Positions 22,826-33,774 of a stretch of 49,431 nt of DNA are shown one piece after another. Position 1 is the first letter of the stretch; every line of letters begins with the position of its first letter. The stretch is from Antrodiella citrinella (Eukaryota > Basidiomycota > Agaricomycetes > Polyporales > Steccherinaceae), in NCBI GenBank assembly GCA_004802725.1, contig SGPM01000208.1, forward strand, positions 1-49,431. Direction: 5' to 3'. The notes under the pieces were generated by a model that did no database searches, was not told where the DNA came from, and saw only the letters and a program-made list of their open reading frames with translations. A program made the translations under genes and the position numbers.

Positions 22826-25800
22826 ATGTCCTTCTCGAGCACACCTCTCGGTCAAGGCAGACGTCTAGATCATCACACCTTTCTCAATAAACCGGCCTCA
22901 AGTACCAGCTCCAGCAACTATATCACCCGACCAAACTCGCCCCCGCGTCGCCAGATCCCTACTTCATACGCCTACGGGTGCGTTAACCCTCTCATGTCTC
23001 ACACTTCTTCTATGCATGTCTCCTCATATCAGATTAGTGCCTCCACAGCGGGCACGCGTTCCCCACCCAAACCTTCCACATCACAATCGACAAGTGCGCT
23101 TGACGTCGACGACGCAGACCAGCCAGCTCTCGTCCGTTTCGCACGTCTCAAGCAACGCGACAACCTCCAAGCAGCGCGGTCTCTACCTGACATCATCCCC
23201 AACGCTCCGCGCGCCAGCACGTCCACTGCAAAGCCCGACAAGTGGAGCGTGAAGGATACCTCTGTACAAATCGCCAGCGCGTTCCACCAGGCCGCCACCA
23301 CCTCTCACGAGGGCAGCAGCACCAGCATGCAACATACTACCCAGACTGGTACCTGGGTTCCCAACGTCTCGCAGAACCTCACGCACAGGGTCGCTCGTAG
23401 TTCGTCAGTCGAGTATGAGAAGGAGACCCAGTCTACTGCGAATCGGCGTTTGGGCGCCCCTCCTCCGCGAGTCAACCGTCTCTCGCACAAACCCGTCGCC
23501 AAGTCCACGTCCCTAAATCATGTACCCGACTCTGAGGGCGAAGACGAACAACCCTCCCGTCGTGAACGCGGAAAGAGTCCCTTCGAACACGTGGTAGATG
23601 TGGCCAGGTCACTCGCACCGACATCATTCTTCCTGCGGTCCCCCTCGAAGGAGCCAGAGAACCGATCGGTGAACGGGGAACAACAACAGAATCAGAGTTC
23701 GAGCTATGATTACTCTGCGGAGGAGCGGGAGTATCAGGCTCAGAATCAGGCGTCGCAGCCGGCCTCGCGACGCGGTAACGTTCACAGGCGTAATCGCATG
23801 TCTGTGGACAACAAAGCCTATCGACCTTCGAATTCGGATTTGGAGGAGTCTGATGAGGACTTTGATGACGAGGGAGGGAAGAGAAGCAGGAGACGGAAGG
23901 GGAAGAAGGGGACAGGCGGGCCGCTGACGACATTGCCTGTGGCTGGATATGATAAACGCAGGAAGAGGCGAAAGGGCGGAAAGACGAATGGTGGGAATGA
24001 AGAGGATGAAGAGGGCAGCAGTGGTGAACAGGAAGAGGAGCAGCAGGAGCAGTCTCGTGTGAGCGAGCAGGTGCGTATATATCTTCAATTCATTTCGTCC
24101 ATCTGCTTACTTTTATAGCAGAGGTCTGTTCGAGGTGTCTCGCCATTAGTTCGTGCACCTTCTGTTGCAAGATCTGCGACGGCCCCACCTTCACGCATGT
24201 CCGTACCCCGCCAAAGTGCGCCACCACCTGATCTCAACCCACAATCCGATCCGGACACGTCCATGGACGTAGAACAAGGGTTGGATTCGATACAGGAAAT
24301 CGATGAGCCGCCAGAAGTAGACGACGAGCACATTGTGAAGAAGTCGTTCTCGTTCGGAGCTACCCTTGGGCGTACTGTCCATTGGGTAATTGCTGTCTTC
24401 TGGGGGACCATCTCGGGAGTCATCTCTGTCCTGTCTTTCATCGTGGATTTACTCCTTCTGAAGCCTGTCCAGACGATACAGTCGAACTCTTTTTCACTCA
24501 TCAAGTATGGTATCCTGGCACTGGCCATGTACGCGGCATGGCAGGGTCTTCAAAGCGGTATCAATCCTCTCGATTACCTCCCCTCTCTACCTGCTCTACC
24601 TACTCTTCGCTCAGCACCTACCACGCCGTACCAACCTCCCGATGTTCCTCCCGCCGACGTCACCGAACTATCTATTCGTCTGCAACGCCTCGAAAGCGCC
24701 ATCTCCAGCCTGTCACACGAGTCTCAGCGCTCCATTCACTATATCGAGGACGAGCTCAAGCATCAAAGCGAGTTCTCCAACCGCCTCGCCTCGTTGGAAA
24801 CGAACGTCCACAAGGAGAATGTCCGTGCTCAGGACGTCGTGTCGAAGATCCAGACTGCTGCAAGTCGAGATCTACAGACTGTCAAACACGAGATGGACGT
24901 GTTGCGCGCACAGCTGCAGGCTGAGCACAAGGAGACAGAGTCAAGGCTGGCCAAGACTGGCAGTGACAAAGAGGCTCGCGCACAGTTGAAGGCCTTCGAG
25001 GATCGTCTTCTCACTGTCGAGTGGGATGCTAAGGAGGCCATGGAGCACGCTAGGAAGTCAGCCAAAGTCGATCTTTCATCTGGAGCTTCCCTCGCGTGGT
25101 TGAGCAACCTCGTCTCCGGAAAAGAGTCTGGAGTCACCATCAAGTCTACCGACGGTCAAGACGTCACGTCCCTCATCAACCTCCTCGTGGATTCCGCTGT
25201 TACCAGGTTCTCCAAGGATACCCTCGCACGTGTCGATTTCGCCATGCATTCCGGCGGGGCACGCATCATACCCTCATTGACGAGTGATACCTTTGAGGTT
25301 CGTCCTGTGACGAAATTCGGACAAGTGGTTGGGATGGTCACTGGAAACGGATATGCTATTGGACGTCCTCCCGTGACGGTCCTGCACCATGAAGACCACA
25401 ACGGACACTGCTGGCCTTTCGCTGGTTCGCAAGGCCAGGTCGGCGTGGCCCTCGCCGCACCGGTAGTGATTACCGACATCACCATCGATCATGTCGCCCT
25501 CGAAGTCGCCACCGATATCCGCTCCGCACCACGCCAGATGGAGGTTTGGGGCCTCGTCGAAGGTCAAGACAACATCGCCAAGCTGCAAGAATGGCAAGCG
25601 CAAAAGGCTGCCGCTGCCGCCGATACCATCTCCGCCGACGCGGAGCTCGAACTGCAAGAAGATACCTCATACCCAGACTCGTTACCCCGATCCCCCACGT
25701 ATATCCGCATCGCGCAGTTCACGTATGATATCTATGGGCCGAAACATATCCAGACGTTCTCCGTCGACAAGGAGATCAAGGAGCTTGGCATCGACCTTGG

Positions 25801-25930
25801 TGTGGTCGTGCTGGTCGTGAAGAACAACTGGGGACGTGATGACTTGACGTGTTTGTACCGGATGCGGGTGCATGGGCAGAGGTTGAACGAGATTCCGCTG
25901 CCCAGGGCTGAAGACTTTGTATCGCGGTAG
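22826..25930 (+). CDS. SUN-domain inner nuclear membrane protein (Sad1/UNC-84 family)
   Basis: This LINC-complex component should sit in the inner nuclear membrane and reach across the perinuclear space to KASH partners. Two exons (22826-24070, 24119-25930) give 1018 residues. The first 440 or so residues are disordered, basic and Ser-rich (nucleoplasmic side), with KRSRRRKGKKG and KRRKRRKGGK clusters that could be nuclear localisation signals. A hydrophobic segment lies at about 502-529 (VHWVIAVFWGTISGVISVLS...) and a second at about 542-559. A coiled coil follows at about 595-735. The SUN domain fills about 785-1010, with HCWPFAGSQGQVGVALA, ITDITIDHVALE, MEVWGLVEG and the C-terminal strand CLYRMRVHG. 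The C-terminal placement is typical of the family. Confidence 0.9.
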
Positions 25931-27001
25931 TATGTCTCTGTCGCGCAACCTCTCATCTGTTTCAACCACCTCAAACTGGTACCCTCTTCATCATCCTTCT
26001 CTTTTCAACACATTCTCTGTGACGACCACTCACGACTTTCCTCTCTCAATTCCTCTCAATTTCTACTCTGCTCTCTCGTTTTCTTCCTCTCTTTCCTTTC
26101 CTTTCCTCTTCCATCTGCTAATCATTATTCATGCTTTATGGGTCGTCCAGTGCACTTTCTGCTCAGTATCACATGGGGATCTCCAGAGAATTTTCTTATC
26201 TCCAACATCACACCGCATTTTCTCCCTCCATACTTACCTACACCTCACTGCACTCGCTCGCACTTAAACATGTTTCGTTGCACTACTCCTTCTTCTCCCT
26301 CCTCTCCCATATAGTACTACAGTCGTATTGCTGTGATGATATCTGTATATGCTAGCAGCTACTTGGAATCATAGCCCTCTTTGGAGGTGAAACTCTGAAT
26401 GTCTTGATGACGTTTTGACTTTCGCAAGGTACGCGCGCACGGTAACAGGACCGGACGGAGTATTTTGTGAATATAATATGCTCGCAACGTCTTTTATAGA
26501 GCAGCAGACGCGAACGGACGCGACTTTGGACGTGTTCGCGCGTCCATTCGCGTCGTCCCGCGTCGAAATATCTTTGCCCCCTTTGATCAACTTCGCGGCG
26601 CCCACAAATTTAAAAGGCAACCGATCCTGGTTACCGCCGTCGCGTCCAGCGCTATTGCAACTTCGCAAAGCACGCTCACCGTCCAAATATCATACACACA
26701 CACACGCATACGAGTCTTCAGTATACCACATCCGTGTCCATGACTCCACCCCAATTCTCACTCAACAAAAAACGACCGGAGTCAATGGACGACCTGGGAG
26801 AGTTTCATCGGGAAGCGCAGTGGCCGCGCCAGGCTGAAAGCCTCGGATCCATCATGCGTCGAGGCTAAGCGAAAAGGTCCCAGAGGGTTCGAAGTTTAAA
26901 CTCCCACTATATATATCACCCTTCGTTCGCGATGGGAGGATTCGTAGGGTCTTTTGCCTCCACCCCCACGCGGTACTTCAAGTCTTCAAGTCACGGTAGC
27001 T
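25931..27001. other. Intergenic region with pyrimidine tract, ACGCG cluster and TATA box
   Basis: The first part (about 26035-26115) is an almost purely pyrimidine tract. At 26507-26564 there are two GACGCG and three CGCGTC words facing each other, with a further CGCGTC at 26641. A CA repeat lies near 26691-26706 and a TATATATAT at 26908-26916. No coding frame is convincing. This should include the promoter of the transporter gene. Confidence 0.55.
26908..26916 (+). promoter_or_regulatory. TATA box of the MFS transporter gene
   Basis: TATATATAT lies 86 bases upstream of the ATG at 27002, a usual distance for a fungal TATA element with a short leader. Confidence 0.5.
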
Positions 27002-28837
27002 ATGACTATGACCGACTCGTTGAAAACGCCAACGCCGACCCTCAATACTGCGTCTAGTGCGGCGACGTTGAGAGCGGATTTGGAGAAGCAGCCTCAGCGC
27101 GACCGTCGTATTGGGGATGACCATAGCTCGGTAGATGAGAAAGAGTCGGAGAGTGGTCGTGACGAGAGTGACTTTGAGGTGAAGTTCACCGAGGACGATC
27201 CTGAGAACCCGCTCAACTGGCCGTCGTGGAAGAAGTGGGCTGTGACGATCCTGAGCGGTGCGCTCGTTCTGAACGCGTGCGTCTTGCCTTTCACTTGTGC
27301 CATTTCATTTGTTGACGCGTTTCTTGATGTCTTCAGCACGTTCGCGAGCTCTCTTCCTTCGGGTAACATCTCTCTCATGCGTCATGACTTTGGGTTCTCA
27401 GCAGAAGTCGGCAACCTCGCGCTTTCCCTCTTCGTTCTTGGCTTTGCGTTCGGACCAATACTATGGGGGCCTCTATCTGAACAATACGGACGACGAATGG
27501 TGTACATCATCTCGTTTGCGCTGTATCTGGGCTCACAGATTGGCTGTGCGCTCTCGCCGAGTACTGCATCCATATTGGTGTTCAGGTTGCTTGGAGGCAT
27601 GTTTGCTGCGGCACCCTTGACGAACAGCGGGTATGTTGAATGCCATGGTTCTGTTCTGCACGGATACTGATTGTTACGACGCGCCCAGTGGTATGATAGG
27701 TGACATGTTCGATGCTGCTGGAAGAGCTAAACCAGTAGCTGCCTTCACCGTAACGCCCTTTGCTGGACCTACGCTCGCTCCTCTAGTCAGTGGCTTCATG
27801 GCTGTATCAGGCGTGTCCTGGCGATGGGTGTACTGGTTGGAAACGATCATTGCAGGCGTGTTCCTATCCATTGCAGTGTTCCTCCAACCTGAGTCGTTCA
27901 AGTGAGTCTTTCTGAGCACCTATGTTTCACACGACCAATTTGCTTATGCATTTCACAGGCCTGTCGTGCTCATGAACAAAGCAGCACGTCTTAGGAAAGA
28001 AACAGGCGACGATCGGTGGTGGGCACCTTACGAGAAGCAGCGCGTGCCGTTCGGGGAGCGCATGAAAGCTATTCTCACAAAGCCATTCCGCATGCTATTC
28101 ACTGAACCAATGTTGCTTGCTATGACTGTCTACATGAGTGTACGTAATTTTCTTCTTGAATACTGGGATGAGTACACTGACACATCCGTCAGTTCTTGTA
28201 CGGCGTCATGTACCTATTCTTTGAGTCCTACCCCATCGTCTTCGCTGTCGGGCACCACATGACCGCCGGAAAAGTTGGTCTCACGTTCCTCCCCATCTGC
28301 ATCGGCGGCATCATCGGCGGTCTCTCCTTCATCCTCATGTTCAGCTCGCACTACCAACGCGAAGCCGCCAAGCACGCGCCCAACCCTGTGCCACCTGAGT
28401 TCCGCCTCACACAGTGCATATACGCAGCCCCGCTCTTCCCTCTCGCGATCTTCTGGTTCGGATGGACGTCATTCCCGAGCATTTCGTTCTGGGCTCCCAT
28501 GATGGCTGGATTCCCGGTGGGGTTCAGCGTCGTGTGGATCTTCCTCGGCATGTTCTCGTACATCATCGACACTTACACTGTCACCGCGGCTTCCGCTCTG
28601 GCGGCGGCGGTTATTGTGCGTTCTCTCTTCGGAGCTGCATTCCCGTTGTTTGCAACGCAGATGTACCAAGGATTAGGAGCGCATTGGGCATCGACAGTAT
28701 TGGGGTGTATTGCCCTTATCCTGACACCGATTCCATTCGTGCTCATCAAGTTCGGACCCAAGCTTCGTCAAATGTCAAAAGCCTCACAGGCGGGCGCAGC
28801 TGCGCTCAAGGCGATGTCTCAGGGCAAGTCTGCGTAA
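27002..28837 (+). CDS. MFS transporter, DHA1 (drug:H+ antiporter / polyamine) type
   Basis: A plasma-membrane proton antiporter exporting drugs, toxins or polyamines is expected. Five exons (27002-27276, 27337-27630, 27689-27901, 27959-28139, 28193-28837) give 535 residues. The 75-residue hydrophilic N-terminus is followed by DPENPLNWPSWKKW, the entry motif of the fungal DHA1 group. Twelve hydrophobic segments can be followed, with the MFS motif A GPLSEQYGRR after helix 2 and the DHA1-like FVLGFAFGPILWGPLS. The central loop (VLMNKAARLRKETGD) has the usual length. The first intron (60 bp) is a multiple of three and also open, but removing it gives the better alignment (LNATFASSLPSG). The ATG at 27008 is an alternative start. 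It could export a reductase product, but this is only inferred from proximity. Confidence 0.88.
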
Positions 28838-29124
28838 TGTTCTCAACTTGTCAAACATTTCTTTCACATGTTATTATCCTTATACGCTGTCCTCTATAAA
28901 TTAAACTCTCTTAATTTTCGTACGTCGCAACTGCTTCATTGTTTTCCATGCTGTAGCATCTTCTTCACACTCTTCATGTAGACACATTTTGCTGCTTCGG
29001 GTGCGATCATTGAGTGATTCCTACAAAACGCAACCGTGGTTGCCATACATTCTACATTCCAGTCTATGATACAAGTCACTCTTCCGTTCCCCGGGACACA
29101 TTCTTCTAGTACTAGCCCTTAACC

Positions 29125-29471
29125 TCATGCCTTTCTAATGATACTCATTTCCTGGTGACAATTGAAGGAATATTCGTTTGATACAAGACATACAGTATGA
29201 CTGACCTGATGAACAGACATGTTCCCGTGAGTGTTGCTTCTGATGTGATACCATTTGGTCTGGACACGGAACCAGTTGAGTACGCATAGACAGACAGATT
29301 GATACAAGTATACATACACCGTCGTCAGCCCTCTCTATCTTGTATATGACGCCAATGCTATGACCGTGGTCGCCCTCACGATACTCGACTTGGTCTCCTG
29401 CCTGCGTTAGTAGTAGAAGTTCGAGATTGAGGCTATACAGCTGGGAGCGAACGCACGATATACTCAGCCAT
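29125..29471 (-). CDS. Small tudor-like protein (DUF2945 / HVA1-like)
   Basis: Four tiny exons (29457-29471, 29318-29401, 29206-29259, 29125-29151), all in phase 0, give a 59-residue protein. It reads MAEYIAGDQVEYREG..., then GVIYKIER, TKWYHIRSNTHGNMSVHQ and EMSIIRKA. The GDxVxYR start, the GVI strand and the YxIRN..TG-like strand fit the short beta-barrel of the DUF2945/HVA1 tudor-like family common in fungi. Members are small and of unclear function, with a hypervirulence-associated member named HVA1. The donor GTATGT after GAC GAC GGT gives the conserved strand. Assignment is by motif memory only. Confidence 0.6.
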
Positions 29472-29857
29472 AATGTGATGGCAGTGGTAGGAGAGATAGA
29501 CGTTCTGGGGTGCACTATACGAGGATAAGGGCGTTATATACGTGCTTTGGGGTTGATCGCATTTGAAAGTCCGACATTCAACCAAGGTGAAACAAGCGCA
29601 AAGTATGACGCACGACCGAGGAGAGGCTTGCGATCGCGCTTAGCCAAATATGTGCATTCTTGTCCTCTTATGGAAGTGCAGTTTCCCCTTCGGGTGTTGT
29701 CGGCGCTGGCCGCGCAAACCCTCCACGTGGCCACTGGCAGAACACGATAGCCACAATTGCATTAAGAGATAGCATGAGCACCTTTGACGACACATAAATA
29801 TCCTCAGATATAAAGCGAGTGTCCTGATAAGAGTCCAAAAATCCACACATCGTTCTT
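29472..29857. other. Intergenic, no supported gene
   Basis: Lies between two minus-strand genes, so it should hold the promoter of the small tudor-like gene and the 3' flank of the MAPEG gene. Open frames here give no family-like product. Confidence 0.4.
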
Positions 29858-30574
29858 TCACCATCCTAAAGCGATCTGGAGGGACGTATACGTCGCACCA
29901 AGGAGCAGGACTATGCCGAGATACTGTTGAGTATGGAAAGTAACACATAGAAGAATGAACTCACCGGAACCAGCGAAGGAGCCCACACGTGTGATCGAGT
30001 TGTTCCGCTGGCATGACGTGTGAGCGAGCGGAATAGAAAGTGAAAGCCTTCGTCACGTACCTTCTCGGGCTTTCCAGTGGTGTAACCGAGAGTGTAAAAG
30101 ATGCGACCAACACTCCACAAGGCGAGTGCTGCTGCTGCGTACGTTGGGTATTTCGCAGAAGCAACGACGGTGGCAACAACCGCCATAGGGAGTTGTTCAA
30201 GCGTGTTTGCGTGAGCACCTGAGAGAAGTGTTCCAGCGATGTACTTCAGTCAAGGTGACATGAGACTCACGTTGAGCACAGTTGAATATACGTGCAGCCT
30301 CCGAAGCTTCGACTTCGGCCTTCTCGGCGTACACTGAGTTAAAAACGTCAGCTTTCAGGAACATGAGAAGAAAGTGTCAAGACGAACACTGAGGGTATTT
30401 AATGCCTGCTGCCTTCCTGGCTCTCCCAACCGTAATCATTTGGAAGATGGTCACGTAGAATGTGCTGACAAGAGCAGCTCCGACGTAGCCATACCTGCCA
30501 CACGAAAATTAGCACCTGAAATAATGAAGAGCACACCAGAAAACGTACTCAGGTGTGATAGTGATAGATACCAT
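29858..30574 (-). CDS. MAPEG-family microsomal glutathione S-transferase (MGST3-like)
   Basis: An integral membrane enzyme of eicosanoid/glutathione metabolism that conjugates or reduces lipophilic electrophiles and peroxides, probably in the ER. Five exons (30549-30574, 30388-30494, 30271-30333, 30061-30218, 29858-30007) give 167 residues. Conserved parts: PEYGYVGAALVSTFYV (helix 1), VGRARKAAGIKYPQLYAE, FNCAQRAHANTLEQLP (the family's glutathione-site helix with RxHxNxxE), GRIFYTLGYTTGKPEKR and a last helix YLGIVLLLGATYTSLQIALG. A GTGAGT...CAACAG stretch in the last exon resembles a 41-nt intron, but removing it breaks the frame of the last helix, so it was kept. A TATAAAAG lies about 100 bases upstream. 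Confidence 0.85.
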
Positions 30575-31425
30575 TGTGGATTACGAGGAGACTCGGTAAA
30601 GTGGTATCGGTATAGGGGGTATGAGGAGGTAGGGAAGAAAGCTGCTGAAGATAGCACCGACGTGATGCTTGACTTTTATACAAAAGGTCAATTGGAAAAA
30701 TCTCGAAAAGTACTTTGTGACACACGCGCGACGCGTACTTCGGACGGCAGCTGACGCCGGCACGCGTCGTCTCCTTTTCCCGATCGCCGGTGATCTATTC
30801 CCGCGTACAAGGTTCGAACTGGCTTACCGTTCATTCGTAGGTGGTTCGGAAGGTTCTAGCATAGGATACGTGTCTTCGCCGAGACTGCGGTGGATATGGA
30901 TGTAGTCAATATAACGCCGTACCGGCGCCAGCAATATCGGTATTCCGTGAAACTCGGAGTTCATCCTGTTCACTCACTGTATGGTATGCAAACCTCGAAC
31001 GCATTGTCCCACAGGCTGTTCTATCGTGGGTGCAATAACGTGAATCTCATGGATATAGATCGCAGCTGTGGCGTCAACCAGGACATTAAAACCATCCGAT
31101 CTCTGACCGTATCATTCAGTGTATGAGAGAATAATGTAGCGTGAACGAAGACTCACAACACCAGGAGTCATGCCTTTGCGGGCATCGTGTTTAATAGCCT
31201 CCAGAAGTTTCGACGTCTGGTCATGGTTCTATTCAGGTCGGTATATCGGACATGCCGCGATACGTGGATGTTTAAAAAGGCTTTAGAATACTAATACTGG
31301 ACTGTGTATGGGGCGGGGCAATGTATCCAATCAATCACAAGTCGCGGAAGGCTGTCTGTGAGCGCAAGGTCACCGGTCAACATGTGTTATTTGAGTTCAG
31401 ACAATTGTCTTACCTGCGTTCGATC
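30575..31425. other. Intergenic region, no supported gene
   Basis: It holds the MAPEG promoter (TATAAAAG on the minus strand at 30673-30680) and the 3' flank of the next gene. Nothing else recognisable was seen. Confidence 0.45.
30673..30680 (-). promoter_or_regulatory. TATA box of the MAPEG gene
   Basis: TATAAAAG on the minus strand, 99 bases upstream of the ATG at 30574. Confidence 0.45.
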
Positions 31426-33088
31426 TCACGCAAATAGCCTCTTCAAGAAGTCTCGAGCGGCCTGTCTGACATCTTCATCCGCATGAGGATTCGCGAGTAC
31501 TTGATTCGCCACGGCAGCTCTTTCCTTCTTATCCGCAACAACGTCCGCAGAGCCTATCACCCCGTTGACTTCGTTCGCCCGCTCCCTCTCCTCTCGTTTC
31601 CGCATCAACTCCAACAACGCTTTCCCGTCTTCGGCTTGCGCTCGAAGTTGGTCTACTAAAGCTGAGACCACGCTGACCAGATTCTGAGAGACCTGTGTCA
31701 AGTGCTGTATCTGAGGATTGTGTACAGCATAGGCGGCGGGAGAGTAGGCTTGGCTGTAGTCGTAATGTGGAGAGGGCTGCGGGTACATGTGTGCTGTTGG
31801 GTATGAATGAGGCGGGTATCCGGGATAGTTGGCCATGGGCGCGCCGTTGTAGACGGGTACAACAGTCTGCTGTTGGGGCTGCTGTTGGGGCTGCGGCGAA
31901 GGTTGAACTTGGGACGTGGAAGGAGACGGCGCATCTGCCTGAGCGACTCGAAATCGCGCCGTATTACTCGCTATAGCAGCTGGGGTCTTCTTCCTTGGGC
32001 GAGCTTTGATCGAGGGTAGTGGTTTCTGACTAGCATTCGCGACGGACGCGCTGGCCTGCGCGTTGGGTTGTTGGTTGTAATTAGGCTCTTGCTGGTCGTC
32101 ACCATTCGGAGTGCCGTGTTCCTCAGCTTCCGCCTCTCCGTCACTCTCGGCCTCCTCCTCACCCGGAGGATCCGGCTGCGGGAAGAGCGCTGCAGCCGGT
32201 GCACTAAGTCCTTTCCCTAGCAACGATGGTGAAGGATCCTTGCCAAAGAGAGGCACTATCTGTCTGCTGACTATGTCCTCCCTGAATCTGACTATGGGAT
32301 TGATTCAGGATATCATGATTCGTGTGAGCGGAGGCGTACCTTCTCTTGAACAAGATATACCATCCCTTACGACACCAATGTACCACAACTTTACCGCTCA
32401 AGTTGCCGACGCCAGTCTCAATAGGCAGAGCGCGTGCTGCTTCCAGTTGTTGGTCTAGGAAGGCCAGTCGATCAGCAGGCGAGTCGAACGATGGTGGGAG
32501 GGCGACGTATCCATTTGAAGTGGAACCAGGTAATGGTGGAATAGTGACTTGTATCAAATACTTCTCGAACGCGTATATTTGTTTGAAAGTCTCTACGTTT
32601 CGGTGGTAGCAGCTCTTGATAGCGGTGAATGTCTTCTTGTTATCAAATATTTGCGCTGCACCCTGCACGAAATATGGTACTCAGCGATGCCTTAGCCAGG
32701 ACCAGAAATTACTTACGTCTCGGAAAACCGTGTTCATTTGAGTAGAAAACCCGTCCCAACTCTCGTCCCTACCCAGAAGCCAACCAAACAACTTCCCCTT
32801 TTCCGCGTCTGTCCAATGTCTCGCCCCTACTTGACGAGGCTCCCCAGACACGACCTCGGAGGTCTCGACATCAAATACTTTGACCCTCCGTTTACGTGAA
32901 GTCGGTGTATGGTCCTCATCCTCTTGCTTCCGTTTGGGCGCGGTCGATGCGGGCGGCGGCGTCGGGGCTGGTTGGGGAACACTGTTTGCATGAAATTGGG
33001 CAGGTTGGAGAGCGTTAGGGAAGGGTCCCACTGAGATGTGTCCCTCCCCCAACGAATACCCATTATTCGAGTAAGTATCGGGGTTCAT
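31426..33088 (-). CDS. Myb/SANT-like nuclear protein with Pro/Gln-rich tail
   Basis: Three exons (32717-33088, 32340-32662, 31426-32287) give 518 residues. The N-terminus has a basic cluster (KRKQEDEDHTPTSRKRRVKV), probably a nuclear localisation signal. The ordered part is ARHWTDAEKGKLFGWLLGR, followed across the first intron by KTFTAIKSCYHRNVETFKQI. Together these look like a Myb/SANT-type three-helix fold. FDSPADRLAFLDQQLEAARA and VVVHWCRKGWYILFKRRF follow. The second half is low complexity (E-rich, then PRKKTPAA, then Gln/Pro/Tyr-rich), and a charged coiled-coil-like tail ends in AARDFLKRLFA. It is probably a DNA-binding or chromatin protein; targets are unknown. It is transcribed away from VPS39 with a tRNA gene between them. 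Confidence 0.65.
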
Positions 33089-33572
33089 GATCTATAAGAA
33101 AAGGTATTATGTCGTTAGAGTGCTTCCGACGCAAACCAGTCAGAGAACTGCTCTGTGAGACCATACATGGACACATGATGAGGCTATAGCACGTAGAACG
33201 AGCTTTCTGCGACGACACGGTGATAGAAAGGTAAACGAACAGCTGCGAACTCACTTGAATCTGAGCGGCGGTTTGGTTCGTCATGCACGAACGCCCGGTT
33301 CAAGTTTTGAATCGCCTTTGTTGAAAACTTGAAGTGCAGAAAGAGTGCTACACCGCCAGCAGCAAAGACCACCTGTAAGTGAACGAGATACCGAGGACAC
33401 GATGCTAGAAGAAATCAAATGACTACGGCCAGGAGACGGAAATTCGAGCCTTTGTTGCAAAGGTTCGCTGAGGTCGGACGCGATTCACAAACGGACAGTT
33501 CGGAACAGCGCAGACCGTGCCTCACATTTCTTTCTGTGCAATCATGCTTTGCCGCGTGGGAACTTACGCCAT
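33089..33572. other. Upstream region of the Myb/SANT-like gene
   Basis: An orphan minus-strand exon-like frame at about 33250-33372 (VVFAAGGVALFLHFKFSTK...) is preceded by a good TTACAG acceptor, but no start exon was found. It could belong to an unrecognised small mitochondrial-type protein or be chance. Confidence 0.3.
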
Positions 33573-33652
33573 GGGCATTTGGCACAGTGGTAGCGCGCAC
33601 GCTTCGCATATGCATTTGCGTGAGGCCCAGAGTTCAATCCTCTGAATGTCCA
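33573..33652 (+). tRNA. tRNA-Ala (anticodon CGC) with 8-nt intron
   Basis: The cloverleaf was folded by hand. The acceptor stem GGGCATT (33573-33579) pairs with AATGTCC (33645-33651) and contains G3-U70, the alanine identity pair. The discriminator is A (33652). The D arm is GCAC...GCGC with one A-C mismatch. The anticodon stem CACGC (33598-33602) pairs with GCGTG (33618-33622). The anticodon CGC is at 33605-33607, and an 8-nt intron at 33609-33616 follows position 37 as usual in eukaryotes. The T arm is CAGAG-TTCAATC-CTCTG. The A box TGGCACAGTGG matches the pol III consensus, and the B box differs by one base. It reads GCG codons. Confidence 0.9.
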
Positions 33653-33689
33653 GTAAGGTGGGACGAAATTCTGAAATCCGCTGCAAACC

Positions 33690-33694
33690 TTTTT
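33690..33694 (+). terminator. Pol III terminator (T5) of the tRNA-Ala gene
   Basis: The first run of five T after the tRNA 3' end, 38 bases downstream. Confidence 0.5.
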
Positions 33695-33774
33695 ACCCGT
33701 TTTCCTTCAGACCTTGACAAAAATCCTGCGGGGCTATTATATACGAAAGGCCACCACTACCTACATATTTGACG

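Noticed and set aside
22971..23056. Possible intron in the N-terminal part of the SUN gene (GTGCGTT donor)
   Set aside because: No acceptor gives a compatible phase, and reading through keeps an open frame.
33250..33372. Minus-strand exon-like frame VVFAAGGVALFLHFKFSTK... after a TTACAG acceptor
   Set aside because: No start exon with an ATG could be found upstream, and the downstream continuation is unclear. It was left as a remark only.
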